Below the pieces are notes generated by a model. The model did no database searches, was not told the DNA's origin, and saw only the letters and a program-made list of their open reading frames with translations. Positions 43,830 to 53,580 of a stretch of 64,000 nt of DNA are shown piece by piece (the stretch's first letter is position 1; each line of letters opens with the position of its first letter). A program made the translations under genes and the position numbers. Origin of the DNA: Pannonibacter anstelovis (lineage in GTDB: Bacteria > Pseudomonadota > Alphaproteobacteria > Rhizobiales > Stappiaceae); assembly GCF_036881715.1 (NCBI RefSeq), contig NZ_JBAKBF010000001.1, positions 124,001-188,000 of the forward strand, read 5' to 3'.

Positions 43830-44263
43830 TCACGAGCCCCAAGCCTGTCATCGATACCTTCACCGAGGGTGACCGCCATCGCGTGGTCACCCTTTGGGGA
43901 GAGTGCGGCCTGACGAGGGCCTGGAACGATCCGGACAAGGATATCGACCGCAAGGTCGCAGACAGCCCCTGGGGCTTCCTCGTGCTGCGTCTGGGCAATG
44001 CCATCATCGGCAGCGCCATGTTCGGATATGACGGGCACAGGGGCTCGGTGAACTATCTCAGTGTCCATCCGGCCCATCGCGGCAAGGGCTATGCCCGGTT
44101 GCTGATGGAGCATGGCGAAGCGCTCCTGCTGGCGCGCGGCTGCCCGAAGATCAATCTTCTGGTGCGGACCGGCAATGAGCAGGTGATTGGCCTTTACGGG
44201 CAGCTTGGTTATGTCCCCGACGAGGTGGTGGAGCTGGGCAAGCGGCTGATCAAGGATGATTGA
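43826..44263 (+). CDS. ypeA: GNAT acetyltransferase, YpeA-like
   Basis: A 145-residue GNAT protein. The order VVTLWGECGLTRAWNDPDKDIDRK, MFGYDGHRGSVNYLSVHPAHRGKGYARLLM (acetyl-CoA loop R-x-x-G-x-G/A) and GCPKINLLVRTGNEQVIGLYGQLGY matches E. coli YpeA along its length. The ATG overlaps the glmS stop by four bases, so it is translationally coupled to glmS. The substrate is unknown; coupling to glmS hints at an amino-sugar link but proves nothing. Confidence 0.85.
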   Translation: MITSPKPVIDTFTEGDRHRVVTLWGECGLTRAWNDPDKDIDRKVADSPWGFLVLRLGNAIIGSAMFGYDGHRGSVNYLSVHPAHRGKGYARLLMEHGEALLLARGCPKINLLVRTGNEQVIGLYGQLGYVPDEVVELGKRLIKDD

Positions 44264-44313
44264 TTATAAATCAATAGGATAACGGAGAAATATAAATCAG
44301 TATATGAGCCTTG

Positions 44314-44682
44314 TCAGCTGCGCGGATAGGACGGCCGTGACAGCACATAGGCAGCGCAGGCTGCCATGAATGCCAGGACGCCCAGGGCCAGTGGCCAGCC
44401 AGGATGGGCGCCGAGCCAGAACATGCCATAACCGAATGCCATGCCGCCTGTGGCATAGAGTTTGGCACGCGGCGGAATGACGCCATGTTCGCGCCATGCG
44501 ATGACCTGGGGGCCGATGGAGGGGTGTGCCAGGATGCGCGCCTCCAGTTCCGGCGAGGATTTGGCGAACATGGCAGCAGCCAGGATAAAGAAGATAGTGC
44601 CCGGCATGACCGGCAGAATGGCACCGATCACCCCGAGGATGACGCATACTATTCCTGCAAACCGGTAGGCCAAGCGCCGCAA
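44314..44682 (-). CDS. YbaN/DUF454 family inner-membrane protein
   Basis: A 122-residue protein. The N-terminal helix GIVCVILGVIGAILPVMPGTIFFILAAAMFAKSSP is the DUF454 signature. An amphipathic stretch (LAHPSIGPQVIAWREHGVIPPRAKL) is followed by two more helices at the C-terminus. Function is unknown in the family. It is a single gene between ypeA and the DUF502 gene. Confidence 0.88.
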   Translation of the reverse strand: MRRLAYRFAGIVCVILGVIGAILPVMPGTIFFILAAAMFAKSSPELEARILAHPSIGPQVIAWREHGVIPPRAKLYATGGMAFGYGMFWLGAHPGWPLALGVLAFMAACAAYVLSRPSYPRS

Positions 44683-44834
44683 TTCATCTCTCCGGTGTCC
44701 GTTTTTGGCCTATGATGCACCGCATCATCGCATGGACTTTGAAAAGCCCAAATCCGGAACACTACAATCCGGTTTACGCCCCCAGGGACAAATAGGGAAG
44801 ACCGAATCCCCGGCAAGTTAAGGAGTATGTGCTC

Positions 44835-45563
44835 ATGGATGATCCCGCCTCAATGCCGGACCAGCATCAGGATACACCTGCACGGGCTCACAAGAGCTTT
44901 GGTGCAAGGCTGAGGAACTCGTTTCTTGCCGGTCTCGTGATCGCCGGCCCTGTGGGGATCACGCTCTGGCTCACATGGTCCTTCATCCAGTGGGTGGACG
45001 GGCTCGTGAAACCCGCGTTGCCGCCCGCCTATAATCCCGACACCTATCTGCCATTCCCGGTGCCGGGCGTTGGCCTCATCGTCGCCTTTACGGCATTGTC
45101 TTTGACCGGTTTTGTGGCAGCGAACTTTCTGGGCCGGACACTCATTGGCTACGGCGAGCGTGCAGTGGCGCGCATGCCGCTTGTTCGTAATCTTTATAAT
45201 GGTTTGAAGCAGATTTTTGAGACTGTACTTGATGAAAAGGGGGCCAGTTTCAAGAAGGCTGCGCTGATCGAGTATCCGCGTAAGGGGCTCTTTGCGATCG
45301 TGTTTGTGGCTACATCTGCAAAAGGAGAGGTGGCGCAGAAACTCCCGGGTGGCGGCGAAGAGGAGTACATTGCCGTGTTCCTGCCGACCACGCCGAACCC
45401 AACATCGGGGTTCCTGCTGTATCTGCCGCGCAAGGATGTGATCGAGCTCTCCATGACCGTGGAAGATGCAGCCAAACTGATCATTTCCGCCGGTCTTATC
45501 ACGCCGGAGCATCCGCAGATCGTTGCAGCATTACCGGCGGATACCACAAAGCCAAAGGAATGA
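44835..45563 (+). CDS. DUF502 family membrane protein
   Basis: A 242-residue protein with two N-terminal TM helices: FLAGLVIAGPVGITLWLTWSFIQWVDG and GLIVAFTALSLTGFVAANFLG. The DUF502 signature RMPLVRNLYNGLKQIFETV..FKKAALIEYPRKG and the terminal FLPTTPNPTSGFLLYLPRKDV follow. AAGGAG lies 9 bases before the ATG at 44835; a GTG at 44829 is in frame. Function is unknown. It is convergent with recG, the usual neighbour in alphaproteobacteria. Confidence 0.88.
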   Translation: MDDPASMPDQHQDTPARAHKSFGARLRNSFLAGLVIAGPVGITLWLTWSFIQWVDGLVKPALPPAYNPDTYLPFPVPGVGLIVAFTALSLTGFVAANFLGRTLIGYGERAVARMPLVRNLYNGLKQIFETVLDEKGASFKKAALIEYPRKGLFAIVFVATSAKGEVAQKLPGGGEEEYIAVFLPTTPNPTSGFLLYLPRKDVIELSMTVEDAAKLIISAGLITPEHPQIVAALPADTTKPKE

Positions 45564-45606
45564 GAGCCTGGCTCCCATTGGGCGGCCGTTTACTGAGGGG
45601 AGAAAC

Positions 45607-47709
45607 TCAGCCCGCCCGCAGCAGACGGATCGCTTCATCACGGGAAAAGAGGTAGAGCAGCGTGCGCAGGGCTTGGCCGCGCGGACCTTTCAGCTCCGGA
45701 TCGGTTTCAAGGATCAGACGGGCATCGTCGCGGGCGGTTTCCATGAGATCGGGCCGCGCCTCTTCGCCCGCAAGCCGGAAGCCTGGGGTGCCGGACTGGC
45801 GTGTGCCAAGAATTTCGCCTTCACCGCGCAGGCGCAGGTCTTCCTCGGCGATGAGGAAGCCGTCATTGGTCTCGCGCATCACGGCGAGGCGTGCGGCGGA
45901 GGTTTCGCCCAGCGGCCCCTTGTACAACAACACGCAGGAAGATGGCCTGTCACCACGCCCGACACGCCCACGTAACTGGTGTAACTGGGCAAGGCCGAAG
46001 CGTTCGGCATGTTCGATCACCATGATGGTCGCGTCAGGCACGTCGACGCCCACTTCGATCACGGTGGTGGCGACAAGAACGCGGGCATGGCCTTCCTTGA
46101 AGGCGGTCATGGCCACATCCTTTTCCTCGGCGCTCATGCGGCCATGGACGAGGGCGACGGGAAGTTTCAGTTCCTGCGACAGATGCCGGTGCCTGTCCTC
46201 GACGGCGGCAAGGTCAATCTTTTCAGATTCCTCCACCAGCGGGCAGACCCAATAGACCTTTTGGCCCTCGGCCACCGCCGCCTTGATGCGCGCCACCATC
46301 TCGCCCATGCGCTCCAGCGATACGGAGACTGTGGTGATGGGCTTGCGCCCTGCTGGCTTGCCAATGAGGCGGGAGACGTCCATGTCACCGAAATAGGTCA
46401 GCACCAGTGTGCGCGGGATCGGCGTTGCCGTCATCACCAGCACATCGACACCCTTGCCCTTTGAGGAAAGCGCAAGGCGCTGATGCACGCCAAAGCGGTG
46501 CTGCTCGTCCACCACGGCGATGCCGAGGTTCTGAAACTCGACCGAACCCTGGAACAGCGCGTGAGTGCCGACGACCAGATCGATGCTGCCGTCCAGCAAT
46601 CCGGCCTGCGTCTCGCGCCGGGTTTTGGCGCTGTCACGGCCGGTCAGCAGGGATATGCGGATGCCAGCGGCTTCGCAGAGCGGTGCCATGGAGGCGAAAT
46701 GCTGGCGGGCGAGGATTTCGGTTGGCGCCATCATTGCTGCCTGTGCGCCTGATTCGATGACGGCGGCCATGGCGAGCAGGGCAACGATAGTCTTGCCCGC
46801 GCCCACGTCACCCTGCACCAGCCGCAGCATGCGGTGGGGGCTCGCAAGATCCGCCTCGATTTCGGCAACCGCCTGCGTCTGGCCTTCGGTGAGGGTAAAG
46901 GGCAGGGCGGCGAGGATCTTCGCCTTCAGTGCGCCATTTGCGATACGCGGCGCGCCATCCAGCTTGCGCATGGTGGCGCGCACCAGAGCCAATGCCAGCT
47001 GGTTGGCGAGATATTCGTCATAGGCCAGGCGGGCGCGGAACGGGGATTCGGGGCCAAGATCGCCCGCCTTTTCCGGCCGGTGCATCCGGGCCAGCGCCTC
47101 GTCGAAATCCGGCCAGCCCTTGCGTGCCGCAAATTCCGGGTCGAGCCAGTCCGGCATCACCGGCAGGCGGCCAAGCCCGGCGGCAATGGCCTTCAGCAGG
47201 GTGCGCGAGGCAAGCCCGGCGGTCATTGGATAGACCGGTTCCACATCCGGCATGGTTTCAGCCTCTTCGGGCGTCAGCACATAATCCGGATGCACCATCT
47301 GCGGGCGCTCGTTGAACCATTCGACCTTGCCGGAAATGATCCGCCGTCCGCCCACGGGCAGGGTCTTTTCCAGCCAGTCGCGGTGGGCATGGAAAAAGAC
47401 AAGAGCGATTTCGCCGGTCGGGTCCCTGGCGATGATGCGATATGGCGCCTTGCCCTGGCGCGGCGAAGGCAGATGCCGCTCCACCACTACGTCCAGCGTT
47501 GCGATCTCGCCATTTTCCGAATGTGCGATTCCCGGCCGGCGGCGGCGGTCGATCACCCCGTGCGGCAGATGGAACAGCAGATCGAGAACGCTGGCCTCAC
47601 GCCCCGGCGTGCTGCCGGTCAGCCCGTCCAGCAGCTTGGCGATCTTCGGGCCGATGCCGGGCAGCACCGAAACCGGAGCAAACAGGGGATCGAGAAGAGA
47701 AGGGCGCAT
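45607..47709 (-). CDS. recG: ATP-dependent DNA helicase RecG
   Basis: Regresses stalled forks and processes recombination intermediates. 700 residues. An N-terminal wedge/OB domain (ASVLDLLFHLPHGVIDRR, RIIARDPTGEIALVFFH) is followed by the SF2 helicase core with GDVGAGKT, the DEQH box (VVDEQHRFGV), TATPIPRT, and ATTVIEVGVDVPDA..LRGRVGRG. The start at MRPSLLDPLFAPV is the family start; a longer frame adds 13 residues. It is divergent from sdhE. Confidence 0.97.
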   Translation of the reverse strand: MRPSLLDPLFAPVSVLPGIGPKIAKLLDGLTGSTPGREASVLDLLFHLPHGVIDRRRRPGIAHSENGEIATLDVVVERHLPSPRQGKAPYRIIARDPTGEIALVFFHAHRDWLEKTLPVGGRRIISGKVEWFNERPQMVHPDYVLTPEEAETMPDVEPVYPMTAGLASRTLLKAIAAGLGRLPVMPDWLDPEFAARKGWPDFDEALARMHRPEKAGDLGPESPFRARLAYDEYLANQLALALVRATMRKLDGAPRIANGALKAKILAALPFTLTEGQTQAVAEIEADLASPHRMLRLVQGDVGAGKTIVALLAMAAVIESGAQAAMMAPTEILARQHFASMAPLCEAAGIRISLLTGRDSAKTRRETQAGLLDGSIDLVVGTHALFQGSVEFQNLGIAVVDEQHRFGVHQRLALSSKGKGVDVLVMTATPIPRTLVLTYFGDMDVSRLIGKPAGRKPITTVSVSLERMGEMVARIKAAVAEGQKVYWVCPLVEESEKIDLAAVEDRHRHLSQELKLPVALVHGRMSAEEKDVAMTAFKEGHARVLVATTVIEVGVDVPDATIMVIEHAERFGLAQLHQLRGRVGRGDRPSSCVLLYKGPLGETSAARLAVMRETNDGFLIAEEDLRLRGEGEILGTRQSGTPGFRLAGEEARPDLMETARDDARLILETDPELKGPRGQALRTLLYLFSRDEAIRLLRAG

Positions 47710-47811
47710 GGCACAGGAATCCGCAAGACCGATGCCGCGTTTTGGCACGGTCTGGCGGCAAGGGCAATGAAGCCTCTTGAACCTTCAGGACATGCACCCC
47801 AAAACCTTGAC

Positions 47812-47839
47812 CTGACAGAGCCGGTTTGCGGCGCTATAT
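47812..47839 (+). promoter_or_regulatory. Candidate promoter of sdhE
   Basis: CTGACA (47812-47817), a 16-bp spacer and CTATAT (47834-47839) resemble an alphaproteobacterial sigma-70 promoter. The spacing is right for a transcript starting about 95 bp before sdhE. Confidence 0.4.
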
Positions 47840-47940
47840 AGCACGGACGAAATGCTGTCCCGTTTGCGCCGGACGCGGAAACCCCGCGCTCCGGCTGCAG
47901 GCGTCAGGATGGCGCAAGCCCAGCGATGCGGAGAGACATG

Positions 47941-48252
47941 ATGAGCGGCACAAGCGCAGAGACGGCAGCAGCACAGGATGATGCCCTGACCCACCGCAAG
48001 AAGCGCATCCTGTTCCGCACCTGGCACCGGGGCATGAAGGAAATGGACCTTCTGTTCGGCGGCTTTGCCCAATCGGAGCTCGACACGCTGACGGCAGCTG
48101 AACTGGACGAGCTGGAGGAGCTGATCAACGTCAATGATCAGGATCTCTTTGCCTGGATCACAGGCCGCAAGCCGGTTCCGGCGGAGTGGGACCGCCCGCT
48201 CTACCGGCGCATTCTTGCCTTCCACAACATCACGTCCAGCCGCACTGCCTGA
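47941..48252 (+). CDS. sdhE: Succinate dehydrogenase FAD assembly factor SdhE
   Basis: A 103-residue DUF339 protein that promotes covalent flavinylation of the succinate dehydrogenase flavoprotein. The hallmark RGMKEMDLLFGGF (RGxxExD) and the helical remainder (LDELEELINVNDQDLFAWITG) are intact. GGAGAG precedes; Met codons at 47926 and 47938 are alternative starts. It lies between recG and mfd, as in many alphaproteobacteria. No sdh structural genes are in the window. Confidence 0.93.
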   Translation: MSGTSAETAAAQDDALTHRKKRILFRTWHRGMKEMDLLFGGFAQSELDTLTAAELDELEELINVNDQDLFAWITGRKPVPAEWDRPLYRRILAFHNITSSRTA

Positions 48253-48318
48253 TCCGGCCGGATCGTCAGTCCGCAAACGCGCCTTCGCGCGCGGCGCAGA
48301 ATTTCAGGGATAAGAACC

Positions 48319-51300
48319 GTGTTCGAGAGCCTTCTCCGCGACAAGGGCAACATCACGCTGGCCAGCGTGCCGGATGGGGCTGAGCCGCTGGCGCTTGCAC
48401 GCATTCTGGACGAAGGGCCGAAGCAGGGGCTTTGCGCTGTCTTCGTTGCCCGCGATGCCACGCGGGCACAGGGGCTGATCGAGGCCCTGAGCTTCTTTGC
48501 GCCCGATGTGGAAGCCCTGTCGCTGCCCGCCTGGGACTGTCTGCCCTATGACCGTGTGTCGCCGAACCCTGCCATCAGCGCCCGCCGCTTGCTGGTGCTG
48601 GGTGAGCTGGCGAGGGGCTTGGAAGGTGCGGGACGCAAGGTGCTGGTCACCACCGTCAACGCTGCCGTGCAGCGGCTGCCGGAGCGCAGCTGGGTGGCGG
48701 GCCAGACCTTCTCCTTGAGCGCAGGCACGAGGGCGGATCTCACCTCCATTGCTGCCTGGCTGGAGCTGAACGGCTTTTCCCGCACGCCGACCGTGCGTGA
48801 GACCGGCGAATATGCGGTGCGCGGCGGCATTCTCGATCTCTTCGCGCCGGGCGCGGAGGCTCCCGTCCGCCTCGACTTCTTTGGTGATACGCTGGAGACC
48901 GTGCGCGCTTTCGATCCGGAAAGCCAGCGCACCACGGCGCCGGTGAAGCGGCTGGATCTGGTGCCGATGAGCGAGGTGGTGCTGACGGAAGAGGCGATCT
49001 CCCGCTTCCGCCGCAACTATATCGGCCGCTTCGGCGCAGCGCGGCGTGAGGATATTCTCTACCAGTCGGTCAGCGAGGGCCGCCGCTATGCCGGCATGGA
49101 ACACTGGCTGCCGCTGTTCCACGAAACGCTGGAGACCCTGTTCGACTACGTGGAGGGTGTGCCGCTCGTCCTCGATTCCCGCGCCCCCGACGCCCTGCGC
49201 GAGCGGCTGGAGCAGGTGGCCGAGCATTACACGGCTCGCAAGGATGCACTCGACAATGGCCATCTGGCCGGGTCCGTGCCCTACATGCCTGTGGAAACCG
49301 GCGGGCTCTATCTGGCGCCGGAAGAATGGACGTCGCGCCTCGCCGATGCCGCCAGCTGCCAGATGGATGTGTTCACCCCGCCGCCTGGCTCGGGACGGCA
49401 GGTTGTGGATTTCGCCGGCCGGCAGGGCCGTAACTTTGCCGCCGAGCGTGCCGCTGGCGACGTCAACATCTTCGATGCGCTGGTGCGCCATGTGCGGGCG
49501 CTGGTGGCCGAAGAGCGCAAGGTCATTCTGTCCTGCTGGAGCGAGGGCTCGCGCGACCGGCTTGGGCAGATCCTGTTCGACCACGGGCTGGAGCTGGCCG
49601 CGCCCGCCGATACCTTCGCCAACATGCAGGCGCTGCCGCCGCGCACGGTGGCACTCAGCCTTCTCGGCCTTGAAACCGGCTTCGAGGTGGACCGGCTCGT
49701 CTTCATCTCCGAGCAGGACATTCTCGGTGACCGGCTGGTGCGCAAGGGGCGGCGCAAGGCCAAAGGGGCCAATGTCCTCACCGAAGCCACAAGCCTGTCG
49801 GAAGGCGATCTCGTCGTCCACGTGGACCACGGTATCGGCCGCTTCATTGGCCTGAAGACCATCGAGGCGCTTGGCGCGCCGCATGACTGTCTGGAACTGC
49901 AGTATCACGGCGGCGACAAGCTGTATCTGCCGGTCGAGAACATCGAGCTTCTGACGCGCTACGGCTCGGAAGAAACCGATGTGCAGCTCGACAAGCTGGG
50001 CGGCGGGGCCTGGCAGGCGCGCAAGGCGCGCATGAAGAAGCGCATTCTTGAGATTGCCGATGGCCTGATCAAGACCGCCGCTGCCCGCGCGCTCAAGACC
50101 GCACCCGTGATCGAGACGCCGGAAGGCGTCTATGACGAGTTCGCCACCCGCTTCCCCTATGACGAAACGGAAGATCAGCTGACCGCGATTGATGCGGTGT
50201 TCGAGGATTTGTCCTCGGGCCGCCCGATGGACCGGCTGGTCTGCGGCGACGTGGGTTTTGGCAAGACGGAAGTGGCCCTGCGTGCGGCCTTTGTTGCGGC
50301 CATGTCCGGCCGTCAGGTGGCGGTTGTGGTGCCGACGACACTCCTTGCCCGTCAGCATTTCCGCACCTTCTCGACGCGTTTTCATGGGCTGCCCGTCAAC
50401 GTTGCCCATGCCTCGCGCCTCGTCAGCCCGAAGGAGCTTTCGGCCACGAAGAAGGGGCTGGAGGATGGCTCTGTCGATATAGTTGTCGGCACCCATGCGC
50501 TGCTCGGCACGGGCGTCAAATTCCGCGATCTCGGCCTGCTGATCATCGACGAAGAGCAGCATTTCGGTGTGAAGCACAAGGAGCGGCTGAAGGAGCTGAA
50601 GTCGGACGTGCATGTGCTGACGCTGTCGGCCACGCCCATTCCGCGCACCCTGCAGCAGGCACTGACGGGCCTGCGCGAATTGTCACTGATTGCGACACCG
50701 CCAGTGGACCGTCTTGCTGTGCGCACCTTCATTTCACCGCTTGATCCGCTGGTGGTGCGCGAGGCGCTGCTGCGCGAGCATTACCGTGGCGGCCAGAGCT
50801 TCTATGTCTGCCCGCGTGTGTCCGACCTCGGCGAGCGGGCGGAGTTCCTCGCCGAAAGCGTGCCGGAGGTGAAGGTTGCCATCGCCCATGGCCAGATGGC
50901 GCCGGGGCAGCTGGAAGACGTGATGAATGCCTTCTACGAGGGCAAATACGACGTGCTCCTGTCCACCACCATCGTGGAATCGGGCCTCGATATCCCGACA
51001 GCCAACACGCTGATCGTGCACCGGGCCGACATGTTCGGTCTTGCCCAGCTTTACCAGATCCGTGGCCGTGTGGGCCGCTCAAAGACCCGCGCTTATGCAC
51101 TCTTCACCGTGCCTGCGGCCGGCAAGCTGACGGCAACGGCGGAGCGCCGCCTCAAGGTGCTGCAATCGCTCGAAAGTCTCGGCGCCGGTTTCCAGCTGGC
51201 GAGCCATGACCTCGATATTCGCGGCGCGGGCAATCTGCTGGGTGAAGAACAGTCCGGCCACATCAAGGAAGTTGGCTACGAGCTCTATCAGCAGATGCTG

Positions 51301-51819
51301 GAAGAGGCGGTCGCGCAGCTGAAGGATGGCGGGGACGAGCTTGGTGAAGACCAGTGGTCACCGCAGATCAACGTGGGTACGCCGGTTCTCATTCCGGAAA
51401 ACTATGTGCCTGATCTCAATCTGCGCCTGTCGCTTTACCGGCGTCTGGCTGATCTGACGGAAGCGCAGGAAATCGACGCCTTTGGCGCGGAGATGATCGA
51501 CCGCTTTGGACCGCTGCCGGAGGAAGTGCAGCACCTGCTGAAGATTGTCTTCATCAAGGGGCTTTGCCGCAAGGCCAATGTGGAGAAGGTGGATTCGGGG
51601 CCGAAGGGGATCGTTATTTCCTTCCGCAACAGCGAGTTCTCCAATCCGGCTGGGCTCGTCGGCTACATTGCCGAGCAGGGCGTTCTGGCCAAGATCCGCC
51701 CGGACCAGAAGGTGGTTCTGTCGCGCGATTGGGAGAGGGCGGAAGACCGGCTGAAGGGAACTGCCGTCATCATGTCCAAGCTGGCAAAGCTGGCCGGAGG
51801 CGGCAAGGCCGCAGCCTGA
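48319..51819 (+). CDS. mfd: Transcription-repair coupling factor Mfd
   Basis: Removes RNA polymerase stalled at lesions and recruits UvrA. 1,166 residues. An N-terminal UvrB-like module (LPAWDCLPYDRVSPNPAISARRL) is followed by the polymerase-interacting domain (LSEGDLVVHVDHGIGRFIGLKTIE). The RecG-like translocase has GDVGFGKTEVALRAAF, DEEQHFGVKHKE, TLSATPIPRTL and TIVESGLDIPTANTL, and the TRCF C-terminal domain follows. The start is a GTG about 65 bp after sdhE, so the pair may be cotranscribed. Confidence 0.98.
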   Translation: MFESLLRDKGNITLASVPDGAEPLALARILDEGPKQGLCAVFVARDATRAQGLIEALSFFAPDVEALSLPAWDCLPYDRVSPNPAISARRLLVLGELARGLEGAGRKVLVTTVNAAVQRLPERSWVAGQTFSLSAGTRADLTSIAAWLELNGFSRTPTVRETGEYAVRGGILDLFAPGAEAPVRLDFFGDTLETVRAFDPESQRTTAPVKRLDLVPMSEVVLTEEAISRFRRNYIGRFGAARREDILYQSVSEGRRYAGMEHWLPLFHETLETLFDYVEGVPLVLDSRAPDALRERLEQVAEHYTARKDALDNGHLAGSVPYMPVETGGLYLAPEEWTSRLADAASCQMDVFTPPPGSGRQVVDFAGRQGRNFAAERAAGDVNIFDALVRHVRALVAEERKVILSCWSEGSRDRLGQILFDHGLELAAPADTFANMQALPPRTVALSLLGLETGFEVDRLVFISEQDILGDRLVRKGRRKAKGANVLTEATSLSEGDLVVHVDHGIGRFIGLKTIEALGAPHDCLELQYHGGDKLYLPVENIELLTRYGSEETDVQLDKLGGGAWQARKARMKKRILEIADGLIKTAAARALKTAPVIETPEGVYDEFATRFPYDETEDQLTAIDAVFEDLSSGRPMDRLVCGDVGFGKTEVALRAAFVAAMSGRQVAVVVPTTLLARQHFRTFSTRFHGLPVNVAHASRLVSPKELSATKKGLEDGSVDIVVGTHALLGTGVKFRDLGLLIIDEEQHFGVKHKERLKELKSDVHVLTLSATPIPRTLQQALTGLRELSLIATPPVDRLAVRTFISPLDPLVVREALLREHYRGGQSFYVCPRVSDLGERAEFLAESVPEVKVAIAHGQMAPGQLEDVMNAFYEGKYDVLLSTTIVESGLDIPTANTLIVHRADMFGLAQLYQIRGRVGRSKTRAYALFTVPAAGKLTATAERRLKVLQSLESLGAGFQLASHDLDIRGAGNLLGEEQSGHIKEVGYELYQQMLEEAVAQLKDGGDELGEDQWSPQINVGTPVLIPENYVPDLNLRLSLYRRLADLTEAQEIDAFGAEMIDRFGPLPEEVQHLLKIVFIKGLCRKANVEKVDSGPKGIVISFRNSEFSNPAGLVGYIAEQGVLAKIRPDQKVVLSRDWERAEDRLKGTAVIMSKLAKLAGGGKAAA

Positions 51820-51828
51820 GCGGCGGCA

Positions 51829-51850
51829 GGGCGGGCAGAAACTCCCGCCC
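51829..51850 (+). terminator. Hairpin after mfd
   Basis: GGGCGGG and CCCGCCC separated by 8 bases, 9 bp after the mfd stop codon; no T tract. Confidence 0.4.
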
Positions 51851-52004
51851 ATGATCCTTCGGCTCCGCCCATTCGAGGCCTCTGTGCAAACCCTGCCATG
51901 GCAACAGATTTCCCGGCTGCCGCCACAATTGCGCAAGACTCTGTTAAGCGAGTCCCGGCACACTGCGATCAGTTTCAGACCCCACGTGTTCAGTAGGTCG
52001 ATAA

Positions 52005-52340
52005 GTGTCCGCCACCACCCGTCAGCGCAAGAAGTCCTTCCTCGGCAGTCTCGTCATTCCGGTCGCCTCCGCTGCTGTGCTGGGCTATTTCGCCTTTCAC
52101 GCGGTGAATGGCGAGTTCGGCATGGCCGGGCGCGAGCGTCTGGACAGGCAGGTGGCCCAGCTTGAGGCCGAGCTGGCAGACATCACGTCCGCGCGCGAGC
52201 ATCTGGCAACGCGTGTGGCGCTTCTGCGTCCGGAAAGCCTTGATCCGGATATGGTCGATGAGCGCGCCCGCGTTATCCTAAACGTGGTGCAGGCGGATGA
52301 GCTGATCATCATGCGCGGCCGGTCAGTTGCAGCTAGATAA
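52005..52340 (+). CDS. ftsB: Septum formation initiator family protein (FtsB/DivIC-like)
   Basis: A 111-residue division protein. A short basic cytoplasmic end and one TM helix (about 14-32) are followed by a periplasmic coiled coil (about 42-75: LDRQVAQLEAELADITSAREHLATRVALL) and the conserved ending LDPDMVDERARVILNVVQADELIIM. In the FtsQLB complex it links early and late division proteins. The start is GTG with a weak ribosome binding site. It lies directly before pdhA, the normal place in alphaproteobacteria, but eno is not beside it. Confidence 0.88.
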   Translation: MSATTRQRKKSFLGSLVIPVASAAVLGYFAFHAVNGEFGMAGRERLDRQVAQLEAELADITSAREHLATRVALLRPESLDPDMVDERARVILNVVQADELIIMRGRSVAAR

Positions 52341-52458
52341 CTGAAAAACGGTTTATATCGTCAAAATAACCGAAAATCAGTTAAGTTATAAAAAGCAATT
52401 CATTTCAATCGGTTGCTCAGCGTTGCCGCGCTGCACTCAACCTCTTGGATTGACAACG

Positions 52459-52481
52459 GCAAGCGGTTACCTTCCGCTTGC
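52459..52481 (+). promoter_or_regulatory. Inverted repeat in the pdhA leader/promoter region
   Basis: GCAAGCGG-TTACCTT-CCGCTTGC is a perfect 8-bp inverted repeat 35 bp before pdhA, just after TTGACA (52450-52455). It could be an operator or a leader hairpin. The AT-rich DNA at 52341-52410 is the likely promoter zone. Confidence 0.35.
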
Positions 52482-52515
52482 TGTCTAGGGGAAACGCCAC
52501 GCAGAGACGAGGGAC

Positions 52516-53565
52516 ATGGCCGCTACAAAACAATCTTCCGCCGGTGCACGCGCGAAGGGCGCGTCCGGTCAGGGTGGTGCGGGCAACGCTGCTGCCGCCA
52601 TCGCAAAATTCACGAAGGACGAAGAGCTTCACGCCTACCGTGAAATGCTCCTGATCCGCCGTTTCGAAGAAAAGGCAGGCCAGCTTTATGGCATGGGCCT
52701 CATCGGCGGGTTCTGTCACCTCTATATCGGTCAGGAAGCTGTCGTTGTCGGCATGCAGATGGCCAAGGTGGATGGTGACCAGATGATCACCGGTTACCGC
52801 GACCACGGCCACATGCTGGCCATGGACCTTGATCCCAAGGGCGTCATGGCCGAGCTGACCGGCCGCCGTGGCGGCCTGTCGAAGGGCAAGGGCGGCTCGA
52901 TGCACATGTTCTCCAAGGAGAAGCATTTCTACGGCGGTCACGGCATCGTCGGCGCGCAGGTTGCGCTCGGCACCGGCCTTGGCTTTGCCAACAAGTACCG
53001 TGGCAACGGCAATGTCGCCATGGCCTTCTTCGGTGACGGTGCATCCAACCAGGGTCAGGTCTACGAGAGCTTCAACATGGCCCAGCTGTGGAAGCTGCCG
53101 GTCGTGTACGTGATCGAGAACAACAAGTACGGCATGGGCACGAGCGTCAACCGCGCTTCGGCCAACACCGACCTGTCCCAGCGCGGCGCCTCCTTCGGCA
53201 TCCCGGGCGAGCAGGTGGACGGCATGGATGTGCGCGCCGTAAAGGCAGCTTCCGACCGTGCGCTGGCCTGGTGCCGTGAAGGCAACGGCCCTTTCATTCT
53301 GGAGATGGTGACCTACCGCTACCGCGGCCACTCCATGTCCGACCCGGCGAAGTACCGCTCCAAGGAAGAAGTCGACCGCATGCGCGGCGAACACGACCCG
53401 ATCGAGCAGGTCCGTTCGCGTCTGCTCGAGAACGGCTGGGCCACCGAGGACGATCTCAAGGGCCTCGACAAGGACGTGCGCGCCATTGTTGCCGAAGCGG
53501 CAGAGTTTGCGCAGAACGATCCGGAGCCGGATGTGTCCGAGCTCTATACAGACATTCTGCTTTAA
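52516..53565 (+). CDS. pdhA: Pyruvate dehydrogenase E1 component, alpha subunit
   Basis: The TPP-binding E1 alpha chain that decarboxylates pyruvate. 349 residues. An Ala/Lys-rich start is followed by LLIRRFEEKAGQLYGMG, YRDHGHMLAMD, GKGGSMHMF, the TPP/Mg motif GDGASNQGQVYESFNMAQLW..VIENN, and the phosphorylation-loop-like YRYRGHSMSDPAKYRSKEEV. First gene of pdhA-pdhB-pdhC. The split alpha/beta E1 is the alphaproteobacterial and mitochondrial type. Confidence 0.98.
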   Translation: MAATKQSSAGARAKGASGQGGAGNAAAAIAKFTKDEELHAYREMLLIRRFEEKAGQLYGMGLIGGFCHLYIGQEAVVVGMQMAKVDGDQMITGYRDHGHMLAMDLDPKGVMAELTGRRGGLSKGKGGSMHMFSKEKHFYGGHGIVGAQVALGTGLGFANKYRGNGNVAMAFFGDGASNQGQVYESFNMAQLWKLPVVYVIENNKYGMGTSVNRASANTDLSQRGASFGIPGEQVDGMDVRAVKAASDRALAWCREGNGPFILEMVTYRYRGHSMSDPAKYRSKEEVDRMRGEHDPIEQVRSRLLENGWATEDDLKGLDKDVRAIVAEAAEFAQNDPEPDVSELYTDILL

Positions 53566-53580
53566 GGCCGGGGGGAATAC